From NCBI RefSeq assembly GCF_900114785.1, contig NZ_FOUG01000010.1, positions 62,001 to 126,000 of the forward strand: a stretch of DNA of 64,000 bases, given 5' to 3'. The position numbers were made by a program, and so were the translations under genes. The stretch is from Variovorax sp. OV329 (GTDB taxonomy: Bacteria; Pseudomonadota; Gammaproteobacteria; Burkholderiales; Burkholderiaceae_C). Below, one piece after another: positions 26,161 to 36,914 of the stretch. Numbering within the stretch: the stretch's first letter is position 1; each line of letters opens with the position of its first letter. The notes beneath the pieces were generated by a model. That model worked only from the letters and a program-made list of their open reading frames with translations, was not told where the DNA came from and did not search any database.

Positions 26161-26853
26161 TCAGCGCTTGCCGCCGAAGTCGAAGGCCTGGTTGAGGCCC
26201 ACCGTGTAGACCCACTCGCCGCCCGCCAGCCCGAGGTGGGCAATGCTGAAGTCGATGCTGGTCTGCGTGCTCACCTGCCAGGAAAAACCGACCCGCGTGC
26301 CCCACTGCGAGAAGGAATGGTTGCGCTCGGCGATCAGCGTGAAGTCGGGCCGCACTGCCCATTGCACCTGCAGGCCGCCGCGCGAATAGCGATCGCCGCC
26401 CTCGGTCGCCCAGTCGACGCCGAGGTTGGCGTTGACCTGCAGCGGCGCCAGCGCCTGCCAGCTGAGCGCGAGCAGCCCCTGCCCGCCCCACTGCCCGCCG
26501 TGATGCACGTCGTATTGGGCGCCGGCCGACACCGCGGCCGAGACGACCGAATCCGGCTCTCGCCCGAAGAAGGTCCACTTGGCCTGGGGCCCGAGCAGGT
26601 TGGTGCGAACGCCCCGGGTGATGTCCCAGTTGAGGCCGAGCTCCACCACGCCCACGCCGCAGGACGGGCCTGCGTGATAGAAGTTGATGTCCGTCTTGCG
26701 CCCATGGCCACCCCACAGCTCCACCTGGCATTCGCCGGCGTTCAGGGTGCCGGCATCGTCCACTTCGAAGTGGCCTCCGGCGTGTGCGGCCATCGTGACG
26801 GCCAGCATCGGCACGGCGACCCCGAATCGGGCAGGCCATGGATTCACGCGCAT
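26161..26853 (-). CDS. Putative outer-membrane beta-strand protein, function unknown
   Basis: 230 residues from MRVNPWPARFG. A signal peptide is cleaved near MAAHA-GG. The mature chain alternates polar and hydrophobic residues in repeated short strands (VVELGLNWDI, QGLLALSWQAL, TRVGFSWQV, WVYTVGLNQAFDF), suggesting a small beta-barrel or envelope sensor; two cysteines lie in the first 45 mature residues. GAGGAAAAG precedes the ATG. It lies downstream of the response-regulator gene, separated by two tandem dyads. No family recognised. Confidence 0.8.
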   Translation of the reverse strand: MRVNPWPARFGVAVPMLAVTMAAHAGGHFEVDDAGTLNAGECQVELWGGHGRKTDINFYHAGPSCGVGVVELGLNWDITRGVRTNLLGPQAKWTFFGREPDSVVSAAVSAGAQYDVHHGGQWGGQGLLALSWQALAPLQVNANLGVDWATEGGDRYSRGGLQVQWAVRPDFTLIAERNHSFSQWGTRVGFSWQVSTQTSIDFSIAHLGLAGGEWVYTVGLNQAFDFGGKR

Positions 26854-26885
26854 TTTTCTTTTCCTCGTTCCTGCGCGCATTGTTC

Positions 26886-26935
26886 ATGCTTTGAGGCAGA
26901 GGCAAAGCATCGAACAGGCGGCCCTTCTGCCGCCT
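26886..26935. promoter_or_regulatory. Two tandem stem-loops between the response-regulator gene and the outer-membrane-like gene
   Basis: ATGCTTTG-N9-CAAAGCAT (26886-26910, perfect eight-base arms) and AGGCGGC-N6-GCCGCCT (26916-26935, perfect seven-base arms). The GC-rich one, about 50 bases after the response-regulator stop, could terminate that transcript although the U-tract is poor. The AT-richer one lies about 33 bases upstream of the next gene and may be its operator. Confidence 0.45.
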
Positions 26936-26986
26936 GATGCTGCGCACGCCGCAAGACGCCGGTGTGAAAGCCGCGCGGGCTGCCGC

Positions 26987-28006
26987 TCAGATCTCGAAGC
27001 CGGGCATCAGCTCGCGGATGCGTTTGATGGCCACGCCCGCCGCCGCGGTGCGCGTTTCCACGCCCAGCTTCACGTACACCCGCTCCAGGTGCTTCTTGGC
27101 GGTGGCCGGGCTGCTGCCGATGATCTCGCCGATGTCGCGGTTGGTCTTGCCCTTGACCACCCAGTACAGCACCTGCGCCTCGCGCGGCGTGAGCTTGAGC
27201 GACAGGCTCATGGCCTCGATCACGGCGGTGTCGGAGGCCTCGCGCATGATGATCAGCCACTCGTCGCCGTCGTCGTCATGCCCTGTCTGCTGGTGCAGGC
27301 GAAGCGTCAGGCGCTGGCGCCCCAGCTCGATGACCAGCGGCGGCGGCTCGATCTGCCGCTGCTGCGCGTCGGGCAGGTGGCGGCGCAGCCACTCGAGCAA
27401 GGGGGCCGGCGTCTCCGGCGCCTGGGTGCCGAAGTAGCGCGCCAGCAGCTCGCGCGCGAGCGCGGTCTGCCAGGAGATGCGGCCCTCGGGCCAGCGGACC
27501 GTGGCGCTCGCGTAGCCGAAGGCGTCCAGCGCATTGCGCGCCTGCCCCGCCTGCCGGGCCTGCTGCCGCGCCATGCGCGCGCCCTGCAGGTGCACGTTCA
27601 TGCGCGCCAGCACTTCCTTGGGCTTGATGGGCTTGGTGACGTAGTCCACCCCGCCCGCCTCCAGCGCAGCCACCAGGTGCTCGGTGTCGGTCAGGCCGGT
27701 CATGAAGATGATGGGAATGTGCGCGGTCGCGGCGTCGGCCTTCAGGCGCCGCGCCACCTCGAAGCCGTCGAGGCCCGGCATCAGGGCGTCGAGCAGCACC
27801 ACGTCGGGCCGGGCCTGCGCGGCGCGGGCCAGGGCCTGCTCGCCGTTGGTAGCCACCAGCACGGTGTAGCCGGATTCGTCCAGCGCGTCGTGCAGCACGG
27901 CCAGGTTGTCGGGCACGTCGTCGACGATGAGCACCAGGTCGCCGGTGCCGGTGGCATCGCGCAGGCTGTTCACGAGCGAGGGCTCGTTTTCCTTGTTCGG
28001 GTTCAT
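26987..28006 (-). CDS. LuxR-type response regulator paired with the NCS1-kinase fusion
   Basis: 339 residues. The receiver domain (about 22-145) has the acidic pair DD at 29-30, phosphoacceptor Asp 73 in VVLLDALMPG and Lys in YVTKPIKP. A linker of about 120 residues resembles no domain I know. The C-terminal LuxR/FixJ helix-turn-helix (LTPREAQVLYWVVKGKTNRD to VKLGVETRTAA, about 275-330) should bind DNA. The ATG overlaps the kinase stop codon (ATGA), so kinase and regulator are coupled. Likely targets are the divergent urease operon and nitrogen-base genes; this is inference. Confidence 0.93.
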   Translation of the reverse strand: MNPNKENEPSLVNSLRDATGTGDLVLIVDDVPDNLAVLHDALDESGYTVLVATNGEQALARAAQARPDVVLLDALMPGLDGFEVARRLKADAATAHIPIIFMTGLTDTEHLVAALEAGGVDYVTKPIKPKEVLARMNVHLQGARMARQQARQAGQARNALDAFGYASATVRWPEGRISWQTALARELLARYFGTQAPETPAPLLEWLRRHLPDAQQRQIEPPPLVIELGRQRLTLRLHQQTGHDDDGDEWLIIMREASDTAVIEAMSLSLKLTPREAQVLYWVVKGKTNRDIGEIIGSSPATAKKHLERVYVKLGVETRTAAAGVAIKRIRELMPGFEI

Positions 28007-31000
28007 TTGAGTTCCGCCAGCGAACGGCTGAGCGCGTCCAGCTGGAATTGCCGCGCCATGGTGCGCTGCCGGTCGGTCCAGGGCGCGCACTCCGGCTGCG
28101 CACGCTCGATCTCGTCGAGCTGGTTCATGATGCCGCGCAGGTAGCCCAGGCTCACCGCTTCTTCCAGCAGGCGGATTCGCTCGGGCGATGGGCGCACCAT
28201 CGGCGCCTCCGGCTTCGCTTCCCCGGCCGGCGCGGGCTCGCTGGTCCAACGCAGCTGCAGGCGCTGCTCCAGCCAGTCGAGCAGTTCGCTGTGGCGCACC
28301 GGCTTGACCAGGAAATCTTCCGGCGCGATGCCCACGTCGTTCTCCAGCCGCTTGTCGAAGGCGTTGGCCGAGACGATGGCCACCGCGGTGTGCGCGAGGC
28401 CCAGCCCGCGCGCGCGGCGGATGGTTTCCCAGCCGTCGATGCCGGGCATGGCCAGGTCGACGAACATGGCATCGGGCCGCAGGCCCGCGGCGAGCAGGTC
28501 CAGCGCGTCGTGCCCGCTGGCAGCGGTGCGCAGGTCGAAGCCCAGCGGGCCGAGCAGGTCGACCAGCAATTGGCGGTCGGGCTCCTCGTTGTCCACCACC
28601 AGCACGCGGCGGCGGCGCCCCTCGTAGCCGCGGCGAATGACCTGGGGCCGGGGCTGCGCCAGCCGATGGGCCGGGCCCGCGGCGTGCGATTCGTGCACGC
28701 GCGGCACGAACAGGCGCACCGTGAACACCGAGCCCTGGCCCAGTGTGCTCTGCACCGACATCTCGCCGCCCATCAGGTCGGTGAGCATCTTGGAGATCGT
28801 CAGGCCCAGGCCCGCGCCCGGGGCCGTCTGCCCGGCGCTGGCGCCGCGCGCGAAGGGCTCGAACACGCGTGCGATCTCCTCGCTCGACATGCCCGGACCG
28901 GTGTCCTCGATCTCCAGCGCCGCGAACTCGCGCGCATAGCGGATGCGCCAGCTAACCTGCCCGCGGGCGGTGAACTTGATCGCGTTGCCCAGCAGGTTGA
29001 TGAGGATCTGCCGTACCCGCTTCTCATCGGCCCGCACCACCTCGGGCAGCGTGCCGGTGGGCTCGAAGCGGAAGGCCAGGCCCTTCTCCTCGGCCTGCAG
29101 CTCGAACATGTCGGCCAGCTCCTGCATCACGTCGGCGAAGCGCATCGGCTTGGCGTGAAGGGTGAGCTTGCCGGCCTCGATGTGGGCGATGTCCAGCGTG
29201 CCCTCGATGAGCGAGAGCAGGTGCTCGCCGCCGCGCTTGATCACCGCCACCGCCTGGCGCCGGTGCGGCGGCACGGTGCTGTCCTCGCCCATCAGCTGCG
29301 CATAGCCCAGGATGCTGTTGAGCGGCGTGCGCAGCTCGTGGCTGATGGCGCTGATGTAGCGGCTCTTGGCCTGGTTGGCCGAGTCGGCGCTCTGCTTGGC
29401 GGCTTGCAGGGCGCGATCCGTCTCGCGGTGCGACTCGATCTCGCGCATGAGCAGGTGCGTCTGCCGGTTGGATTCCTCCTGCGCCACCTTGCGGCTCTGC
29501 TGCGCCAGCACGAGCCACCAGGCCACGATGCCGGCGATGACCAGCAGCGCCATGTAGGCCTTCATGAAGGCCGAACGCAGCGCCGCCTGGGCTTCCTCCG
29601 CCGCATTGGCATCGACGAGTGCGCGCAACTCCTGCTGGTAGAGCACGCCGAACACCGCCGCCAGCAGCGGCACGACGACCATCATGAGCAGCAGGAAGTG
29701 CCCGAGGCCCGTGTCCAGGTAGCGCCAGCTCTTCTTCGGCAGCAGCCAGCGCAGCACAGCGCCCCACTGCGCCGACAGGCTGGCGCTGGGCTTGCACAGG
29801 TCGCCGCAGCGCGCATCCAGCGTGCAGCACAGCGAGCAGATCGGGCCCTGGTAGGCCGGGCAGTGGGCCATGTCCGGCCCTTCGTACTCGCGCTCGCAGA
29901 TCACGCAGCGGCGAAGCTCCAGCTTCTGGTAGCGGTGCTGCTCTTCCGGCGGCCGGGCCAGGTAGTACTTGCCGCGCGTGGCCCAGGCGATGAGCGGCGC
30001 CGCGACGAAGGCGGTGCCCAGCGCGATGAGTGCCGAGAAGGCCTGCGCCAGCGGCCCGAACACGCCCAGGTGCGCGGTGATGGACAGCCCCGAGGCCAGC
30101 GCCATCGCGCCCACGCCCACCGGGTTGATGTCCCACAGGTGCGCCCGCTTGAACTCCACGCCGGGCGGCGACAACCCCAGCGGCTTGTTGATGACCAGGT
30201 CGGCCACCACCGCCATCATCCAGGCGATGGCGATGTTGGCGTACAGGCCCAGCACGTCGCCCAGGGCCTGGAACACGTTCATCTCCATCAGCATGAAGGC
30301 GATGAGCGTGTTGAATACCACCCACACCACGCGGCCCGGATGGCTGTGCGTCACGCGCGAGAAGAAGTTGCTCCAGGCCAGGCTGCCCGCATAGGCGTTG
30401 GTGACGTTGATCTTCAGCTGCGAGATCACCACGAAAAGCGCCGTGGCCCAGATCGCCCAGGTGAAATTCGGGAAGACGTACTCGTAGGCCGCCAGGTACA
30501 TCTGGTTCGGGTCCACCGCCCGCTCGGGCGGCACCATGTGAGAGATGGCCAGGTAGGCCAGAAGTGCGCCGCCCAGCATCTTGGCCACGCCCAGGATCAC
30601 CCAGCCCGGCCCGCCGGCCAGCACGCCCAGCCACCAGCGGCCGCGGTTGGCCGCGGTGCGCGCCGGCATGAAGCGCAGGTAGTCGGCCTGCTCGCCCATC
30701 TGGGTGATGAGCGCGATGCCCACCGTCAGCGCGGCACCAAAAAGGGGAAACTGGAATTCCGGCGATGCACTGCGCGCTCCGTTGTAGTGCGTGATGCCAG
30801 CAAACGCACCAGGATCGCGCATCAGTACATAGACAAAGGGCACCACCAGCATCAGCAGCCAGATGGGCTGGGTCCACAGCTGCAGCCGGCTGATGGCCGA
30901 GACGCCATGCGTCACCAGCGGAATGACCACCAGCGCGCACACCAGGTAGCCCCAGGCCGGCGGCACACCCAGCGCCAATTCCAGCGCATAGGCCATCACG

Positions 31001-31455
31001 GCCGCCTCCAGCGCGAAGAAGATGAAGGTGAAGGAGGCGTAGATCAGCGAGGTGATGGTCGAGCCGATGTAGCCGAAGCCCGCGCCGCGGCTGAGCAGGT
31101 CCATGTCCACGCCGTAGCGCGCCGCGTAGACGCTGATGGGCAGGCCCGCCAGGAAGATGATGAGCCCGGTGACCAGGATGGCCCAGAAGGCATTGATGAA
31201 GCCGTACTGCACCAGCAGCGTGGCGCCCACCGCCTCCAGGATCAGGAAGGAGGCGGCGCCGAAGGCCGTGTTCGCCACCCGCCATTCGGACCATTTTCGA
31301 AAGCGCTGCGGCGTGTAGCGCAGCGCGTAGTCCTCCAGGGTTTCGCTGGCCACCCAGCTGTTGTAGTCGCGCCGGATCTTGACGATGCGCTGCGGCGCCC
31401 CGGTGGCATCCGGGGCGGGGTCTGCAGTGGCGGCGGGCGGCAGGGGCGGGTTCAC
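28003..31455 (-). CDS. NCS1-type permease / hybrid sensor histidine kinase fusion
   Basis: About 1,150 residues. Residues 30-505 are a complete NCS1 (purine, cytosine, allantoin, hydantoin) transporter with about 12 helices, opening with [20 protein letters not shown] Cys-rich zinc-knuckle-like segment follows at about 515-555 (CVIC...CPAY...CSLCC...CGDLC). Next come two membrane helices (about 585-650) and a coiled coil, then HisKA with His about 705 ([11 protein letters not shown]), HATPase (N box about 820, GLGLT about 865), a receiver domain with Asp about 998 ([11 protein letters not shown]) and a helical tail. It probably senses base or ureide ligands or flux. The start is taken as the GTG at 31455; a GTG at 31554 would overlap ureA. 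Divergent from urease. Confidence 0.93.
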   Translation of the reverse strand: MNPPLPPAATADPAPDATGAPQRIVKIRRDYNSWVASETLEDYALRYTPQRFRKWSEWRVANTAFGAASFLILEAVGATLLVQYGFINAFWAILVTGLIIFLAGLPISVYAARYGVDMDLLSRGAGFGYIGSTITSLIYASFTFIFFALEAAVMAYALELALGVPPAWGYLVCALVVIPLVTHGVSAISRLQLWTQPIWLLMLVVPFVYVLMRDPGAFAGITHYNGARSASPEFQFPLFGAALTVGIALITQMGEQADYLRFMPARTAANRGRWWLGVLAGGPGWVILGVAKMLGGALLAYLAISHMVPPERAVDPNQMYLAAYEYVFPNFTWAIWATALFVVISQLKINVTNAYAGSLAWSNFFSRVTHSHPGRVVWVVFNTLIAFMLMEMNVFQALGDVLGLYANIAIAWMMAVVADLVINKPLGLSPPGVEFKRAHLWDINPVGVGAMALASGLSITAHLGVFGPLAQAFSALIALGTAFVAAPLIAWATRGKYYLARPPEEQHRYQKLELRRCVICEREYEGPDMAHCPAYQGPICSLCCTLDARCGDLCKPSASLSAQWGAVLRWLLPKKSWRYLDTGLGHFLLLMMVVVPLLAAVFGVLYQQELRALVDANAAEEAQAALRSAFMKAYMALLVIAGIVAWWLVLAQQSRKVAQEESNRQTHLLMREIESHRETDRALQAAKQSADSANQAKSRYISAISHELRTPLNSILGYAQLMGEDSTVPPHRRQAVAVIKRGGEHLLSLIEGTLDIAHIEAGKLTLHAKPMRFADVMQELADMFELQAEEKGLAFRFEPTGTLPEVVRADEKRVRQILINLLGNAIKFTARGQVSWRIRYAREFAALEIEDTGPGMSSEEIARVFEPFARGASAGQTAPGAGLGLTISKMLTDLMGGEMSVQSTLGQGSVFTVRLFVPRVHESHAAGPAHRLAQPRPQVIRRGYEGRRRRVLVVDNEEPDRQLLVDLLGPLGFDLRTAASGHDALDLLAAGLRPDAMFVDLAMPGIDGWETIRRARGLGLAHTAVAIVSANAFDKRLENDVGIAPEDFLVKPVRHSELLDWLEQRLQLRWTSEPAPAGEAKPEAPMVRPSPERIRLLEEAVSLGYLRGIMNQLDEIERAQPECAPWTDRQRTMARQFQLDALSRSLAELK

Positions 31456-31474
31456 GCCTTCACGGGTGCAACAG

Positions 31475-31501
31475 TCGTGCCGGGCCGCGGCCGAGGCACG
31501 A
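31475..31501. promoter_or_regulatory. 27-bp dyad between the kinase-fusion gene and ureA
   Basis: TCGTGCC and GGCACGA arms flank a central palindromic CCGCGG, making a long interrupted dyad in the 86-base divergent gap, 40 bases before the ureA ATG and 20 before the kinase GTG. It is a good candidate binding site for the LuxR-type regulator encoded in the same locus. Confidence 0.45.
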
Positions 31502-31541
31502 TCGTTGCAAGGTCCTGTGGCTGACGATAAGGTCCGGCCCC

Positions 31542-31844
31542 ATGGAACTGACACCCCGAGAAAAAGACAAGCTCCTGATCTTCACGGCCGCCCTGCTGGC
31601 CGAACGCCGCCGGGCCCGCGGCTTGAAGCTCAACTATCCCGAAGCCGTCGCGCTGATCTCCGCCGCCGTCATGGAAGGCGCGCGCGACGGCAGGACCGTG
31701 GCCCAGCTCATGAGCGAGGGCCGTGCGGTGCTCAGTCGCGCCGACGTGATGGAAGGCATCCCCGAGATGATCCCGGACATCCAGGTCGAGGCGACCTTCC
31801 CCGACGGCACCAAGCTGGTGACCGTGCACCAGCCCATCGTCTGA
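31542..31844 (+). CDS. ureA: Urease gamma subunit
   Basis: 100 residues, the normal UreA length, starting [20 protein letters not shown] and ending VTVHQPIV. UreA, UreB and UreC form the nickel urease that hydrolyses urea to ammonia and carbamate. AAGG lies about eight bases before the ATG. It is the first gene of the operon; no ureD lies upstream, where most betaproteobacterial operons carry it. Confidence 0.98.
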   Translation: MELTPREKDKLLIFTAALLAERRRARGLKLNYPEAVALISAAVMEGARDGRTVAQLMSEGRAVLSRADVMEGIPEMIPDIQVEATFPDGTKLVTVHQPIV

Positions 31845-31873
31845 CGACACCACAACGAAAAGAAAGAGCCTTC

Positions 31874-32482
31874 ATGCGCCAAGCCAACGCTGCGATCAAG
31901 ACCCTGGCCCTTGCCGCCCTCGCCCTTCCGCTGGCGGCCTTCGCCCACACCGGCGTCGACGCCGGTGCGCACCACCACGGCTTCATGGCCGGCTTCATGC
32001 ACCCGCTGACCGGCGCCGACCACCTGGCCGCCATGGTGGCGGTGGGCCTGTGGAGCGCGCTGTCGGCACGCCGCGCCTGGCCCGACCTGCTGTGGGCGCC
32101 TCTGGCTTTTGCCGGCATGCTGCTGGCAGGCGCGCTGATGGGGCTGGCCGGTCTACAGCTGCCGGCGGTCGAGCCGATGATCGCCGCCTCCTTGCTGGTG
32201 CTGGGCCTGCTGGTGGCCACGCGCATCCACCTGCCGGCCGGCGTGGCCGTGGCGCTGGTGGGCTTGTTCGCCGTCTTCCACGGCGTGGCGCACGGCCAGG
32301 AACTGGCGGGCGAGCAAGGTGCCGCCCTCACGCTGGCCGGCATGGTCGCCGCCACCCTGGTCCTGCACGCGGCCGGCATTGCCTTCGGCTGGGCGCTGCG
32401 GCACGCGAATGCCTGGCTGCCGCGCATCGCCGGCGCCGGCGTGGTGGCCCTGGGCGCGGCGCTGCTGGCGCAGGCCGCCTGA
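31874..32482 (+). CDS. ureJ: HupE/UreJ-family putative nickel permease
   Basis: 202 residues. A signal-like first helix is followed by the family motif [12 protein letters not shown] (His/Asp-rich first transmembrane signature) and by six or so helices, including [12 protein letters not shown]. HupE/UreJ proteins import nickel into or across the inner membrane; embedded between ureA and ureB it should supply nickel for urease maturation. 29 bases after ureA and 11 before ureB. Confidence 0.93.
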   Translation: MRQANAAIKTLALAALALPLAAFAHTGVDAGAHHHGFMAGFMHPLTGADHLAAMVAVGLWSALSARRAWPDLLWAPLAFAGMLLAGALMGLAGLQLPAVEPMIAASLLVLGLLVATRIHLPAGVAVALVGLFAVFHGVAHGQELAGEQGAALTLAGMVAATLVLHAAGIAFGWALRHANAWLPRIAGAGVVALGAALLAQAA

Positions 32483-32493
32483 GGCCGCGCGCG

Positions 32494-32799
32494 ATGATCC
32501 CCGGCGAACTCATCACCGACGACGGCGACCACGTCCTGAACCGCGGCCGCCGCACGCTGACGCTGGTAGTGCAGAACACCGCCGACCGGCCGATCCAGGT
32601 CGGCTCGCACTACCACTTCGCCGAAACGAACGCGGCGCTCGGCTTCGACCGCGAGGCCGCGCATGGCATGCGGCTGAACATTGCCTCGGGCACGGCGGTT
32701 CGCTTCGAGCCCGGGCAGCAGCGCACGGTGGAGCTGTGCGACTTCGCCGGTGAGCGCACTGTCTACGGCTTTCGCGGCCTGGTCCAAGGGAAACTCTGA
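32494..32799 (+). CDS. ureB: Urease beta subunit
   Basis: 101 residues starting [16 protein letters not shown] with the conserved [10 protein letters not shown] and [17 protein letters not shown] blocks of UreB. The fold completes the urease trimer with UreA and UreC. It ends two bases before ureC. Confidence 0.98.
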   Translation: MIPGELITDDGDHVLNRGRRTLTLVVQNTADRPIQVGSHYHFAETNAALGFDREAAHGMRLNIASGTAVRFEPGQQRTVELCDFAGERTVYGFRGLVQGKL

Positions 32800-32801
32800 A
32801 C

Positions 32802-34520
<1,719 letters not shown>

Positions 34521-34540
34521 CGCAGCGCATCCGGTCCCGC

Positions 34541-34741
34541 CTACGGCGCGTCACCATCCGCCTTGCCGAGCGCATCAGCGGTGGTATCCGGCTGCTGCAG
34601 GACAGTCAGGCGAAGCATGCCCTGTGTCACCGGGACCAGGTCGAGCTTGTCGCCCGGCCTCACTTTCAACTTCTCGCATATTTCCGCTGGCAGGGCGAAC
34701 CCCAACTCCCCGTCGATCTCGACGATCTCCACCTTGTGCAT
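34541..34741 (-). CDS. AbrB/SpoVT/MazE-type DNA-binding protein, antisense within the urease operon
   Basis: 66 residues. Residues 1-48 (VEIVEIDGELGFALPAEICE, then LKVRPGDKLDLVPV) form the swapped-hairpin AbrB domain used by transition-state regulators and MazE/VapB antitoxins. GGGAG lies about seven bases before the ATG, supporting a real gene. It points against the operon, with its start 23 bases from the ureE start. No toxin gene is adjacent, so it is a solo regulator rather than a toxin-antitoxin pair. Role in urease control is inference. Confidence 0.85.
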   Translation of the reverse strand: MHKVEIVEIDGELGFALPAEICEKLKVRPGDKLDLVPVTQGMLRLTVLQQPDTTADALGKADGDAP

Positions 34742-34764
34742 GCCGTACTCCCTGATGCGTTGTA

Positions 34765-35436
34765 ATGGCCTTTGATTCTGCTTCCTTGCCCATGCTCACC
34801 GCCAACAAACTCATGCCCCAGGGCCGCGGCTTGGCCCCTGTGCTGATCAAGCGCGCCGCCACCATCGAACTCGACTGGGACGTGCGCCAGAAGAGCCGCT
34901 TCGACGCCACCGACTCGCAGGGCCGAAGCCTGGGCGTGTTCCTGCCGCGCGGCACCTCGGTGCGCGGCGGCGACGTGCTGGTGGCCGAGGACGGCTCGCT
35001 GGTCCGCGTCATCGCGGCGCCGCAGCCGGTGCTGCGCATCACCCATTGCTCCGCCCACGGCACGCCCTTCGACCTGACGCGCGCGGCCTACCACCTGGGC
35101 AACCGCCACGTGCCCATCGAGCTGCAGCCGGACCACCTCAAGATCGAGCCGGACCACGTGCTGGCCGACATGCTGCGTGCCATGCACCTGATCGTGGTGC
35201 AGGCGGAGGAAGCCTTCGAGCCGGAAGGCGGCGCCTATGGCTCGCACGGCGCCGGCCACGGGCATTCGCACGGCGATCACAGCCATGGCCACTCGCATGG
35301 CGAGGCAAAGACAGGCAGCAGGCCGCTGGTGCTGGCGCCGGAAGCCTTCGACGACCACGACCACGACCACAAACACGACCACGACCACGACCACAAACAC
35401 GACCACAAACACGACCACGGCGGCCACTCCCACTGA
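34765..35436 (+). CDS. ureE: Urease nickel metallochaperone UreE with very long His/Asp tail
   Basis: 223 residues if started at 34765; the ATG at 34792 ([11 protein letters not shown]) matches family starts equally well, and neither has a Shine-Dalgarno sequence. The peptide-binding domain is followed by the metal-binding domain ([29 protein letters not shown]). The tail from about residue 158 has two His-rich segments: [17 protein letters not shown] and an HDHDHKH tract of 11 dipeptides ending GGHSH. It stores and delivers nickel to apo-urease with UreG. Confidence 0.95.
   Translation: MAFDSASLPMLTANKLMPQGRGLAPVLIKRAATIELDWDVRQKSRFDATDSQGRSLGVFLPRGTSVRGGDVLVAEDGSLVRVIAAPQPVLRITHCSAHGTPFDLTRAAYHLGNRHVPIELQPDHLKIEPDHVLADMLRAMHLIVVQAEEAFEPEGGAYGSHGAGHGHSHGDHSHGHSHGEAKTGSRPLVLAPEAFDDHDHDHKHDHDHDHKHDHKHDHGGHSH
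35353..35418 (+). repeat. Tandem hexanucleotide repeat in ureE
   Basis: Eleven consecutive 6-bp units, each GACCAC (Asp-His) or AAACAC (Lys-His), 66 bases in all. Unit length is a multiple of three, so slippage would change the number of His dipeptides without shifting the reading frame. Confidence 0.92.
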
Positions 35437-35440
35437 CCCC

Positions 35441-36118
35441 ATGTCCGAGCCCAGCGCCTCCTCCCTCCTGCAGCTCATCTGGTTGGCCTCCCCGGCCCTG
35501 CCGGTGGGCGGCTTCTCCTATTCCGAGGGACTGGAGGCCGCGGTCGAGATGGCGGGCGTGGACACCGAGGCCGCGGCCGCCGATTGGCTCGCCGACCAGC
35601 TGCACCTGAGCCTGGGCCGTGGCGACCTCGCGGTGGTCGCGCAGGCCCAGGCGGCTTGGCGGGCCGGCGACACCGAAGCCATCGCCCGCCTCAATGCCTG
35701 GGTGATGCAGACGCGAGAGAGCGCGGAGTTCCTGCTGCAGACCTTGCAGATGGGCCATTCCTTCGTCGAGTGGCTCAAGCTGCACCACGCGGACGCGGCG
35801 GGCATCTTCCAGGGCCGTCCGGTCGGCTACCCGATCGCCTTCGCCTTCGCCGCCGAGCGCGCGGGCGCCACGGTACGCGACGGTTGCCTGGCCTTCGCCT
35901 TCGGCTGGGCCGAGAACATGGTGAGCGCCGCGGTGAAGGCCGTGCCGCTGGGCCAGAGCGCCGGCCAGCGCATGCTTGCCCGCCTGGCGACCGAGATTCC
36001 CGAGGCGGTACAGCGGGCCATGGCCCTGCCCGACGACGAGCGCCAGGCTTTTTCCCCCATGCTCGCCGTGCTGTCGGCGCGGCATGAAACCCAGTACTCC
36101 CGGCTCTTCAGGAGCTAG
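35441..36118 (+). CDS. ureF: Urease accessory protein UreF
   Basis: 225 residues starting [20 protein letters not shown] with the family block [17 protein letters not shown] and [17 protein letters not shown]. UreF joins UreD and UreG in the GTP-dependent activation complex that loads nickel and CO2. It begins four bases after the ureE stop codon. Confidence 0.97.
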   Translation: MSEPSASSLLQLIWLASPALPVGGFSYSEGLEAAVEMAGVDTEAAAADWLADQLHLSLGRGDLAVVAQAQAAWRAGDTEAIARLNAWVMQTRESAEFLLQTLQMGHSFVEWLKLHHADAAGIFQGRPVGYPIAFAFAAERAGATVRDGCLAFAFGWAENMVSAAVKAVPLGQSAGQRMLARLATEIPEAVQRAMALPDDERQAFSPMLAVLSARHETQYSRLFRS

Positions 36119-36139
36119 GCCTTCGACCCAACGACACGT

Positions 36140-36787
<648 letters not shown>

Positions 36788-36819
36788 CGATCTGTATTGC
36801 GGCTGGGGGGTGGACGATT

Positions 36820-36870
36820 TGCAATAGAGTGTTAGCTTTTCGGCTGCAATCGTTAGCCAATGGGGCCCCA
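36820..36870. promoter_or_regulatory. Direct repeats and palindrome upstream of the cyclase gene
   Basis: Two TGCAAT...TTAGC pairs (36820-36836 and 36845-36857), offset by 25 bases, are followed by a perfect ten-base palindrome TGGGGCCCCA (36861-36870). All lie between ureG and the cyclase gene. Possible regulator sites; a GGGGAGG sequence at about 36872-36878 is too far from the ATG at 36915 to be its ribosome-binding site. Confidence 0.3.
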
Positions 36871-36914
36871 GAGGGGAGGCTTCAGCTCTCGAACCATCGT
36901 CGATCGGCGCCACC

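Noticed and set aside
28048..31524. Very long open frame (over 1,100 codons) antisense to the permease-kinase gene
   Set aside because: Composition is His/Arg/Ala/Gln/Gly-rich low complexity, typical of antisense frames in GC-rich DNA, and the opposite strand encodes an obvious conserved protein.
31505..31531. TTGCAA ... GATAAG as a sigma-70 promoter for ureA
   Set aside because: Spacing is only 15 bases and the -10 match is poor; not reliable in such GC-rich DNA.
34541..34741. Toxin-antitoxin module inside the urease operon
   Set aside because: Only an AbrB-type protein is present; no toxin-like ORF lies next to it on either strand.
35341..35430. Short tandem repeats as a CRISPR-like array
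   Set aside because: Units are six bases, contiguous and coding for the UreE His tail; there are no spacers.
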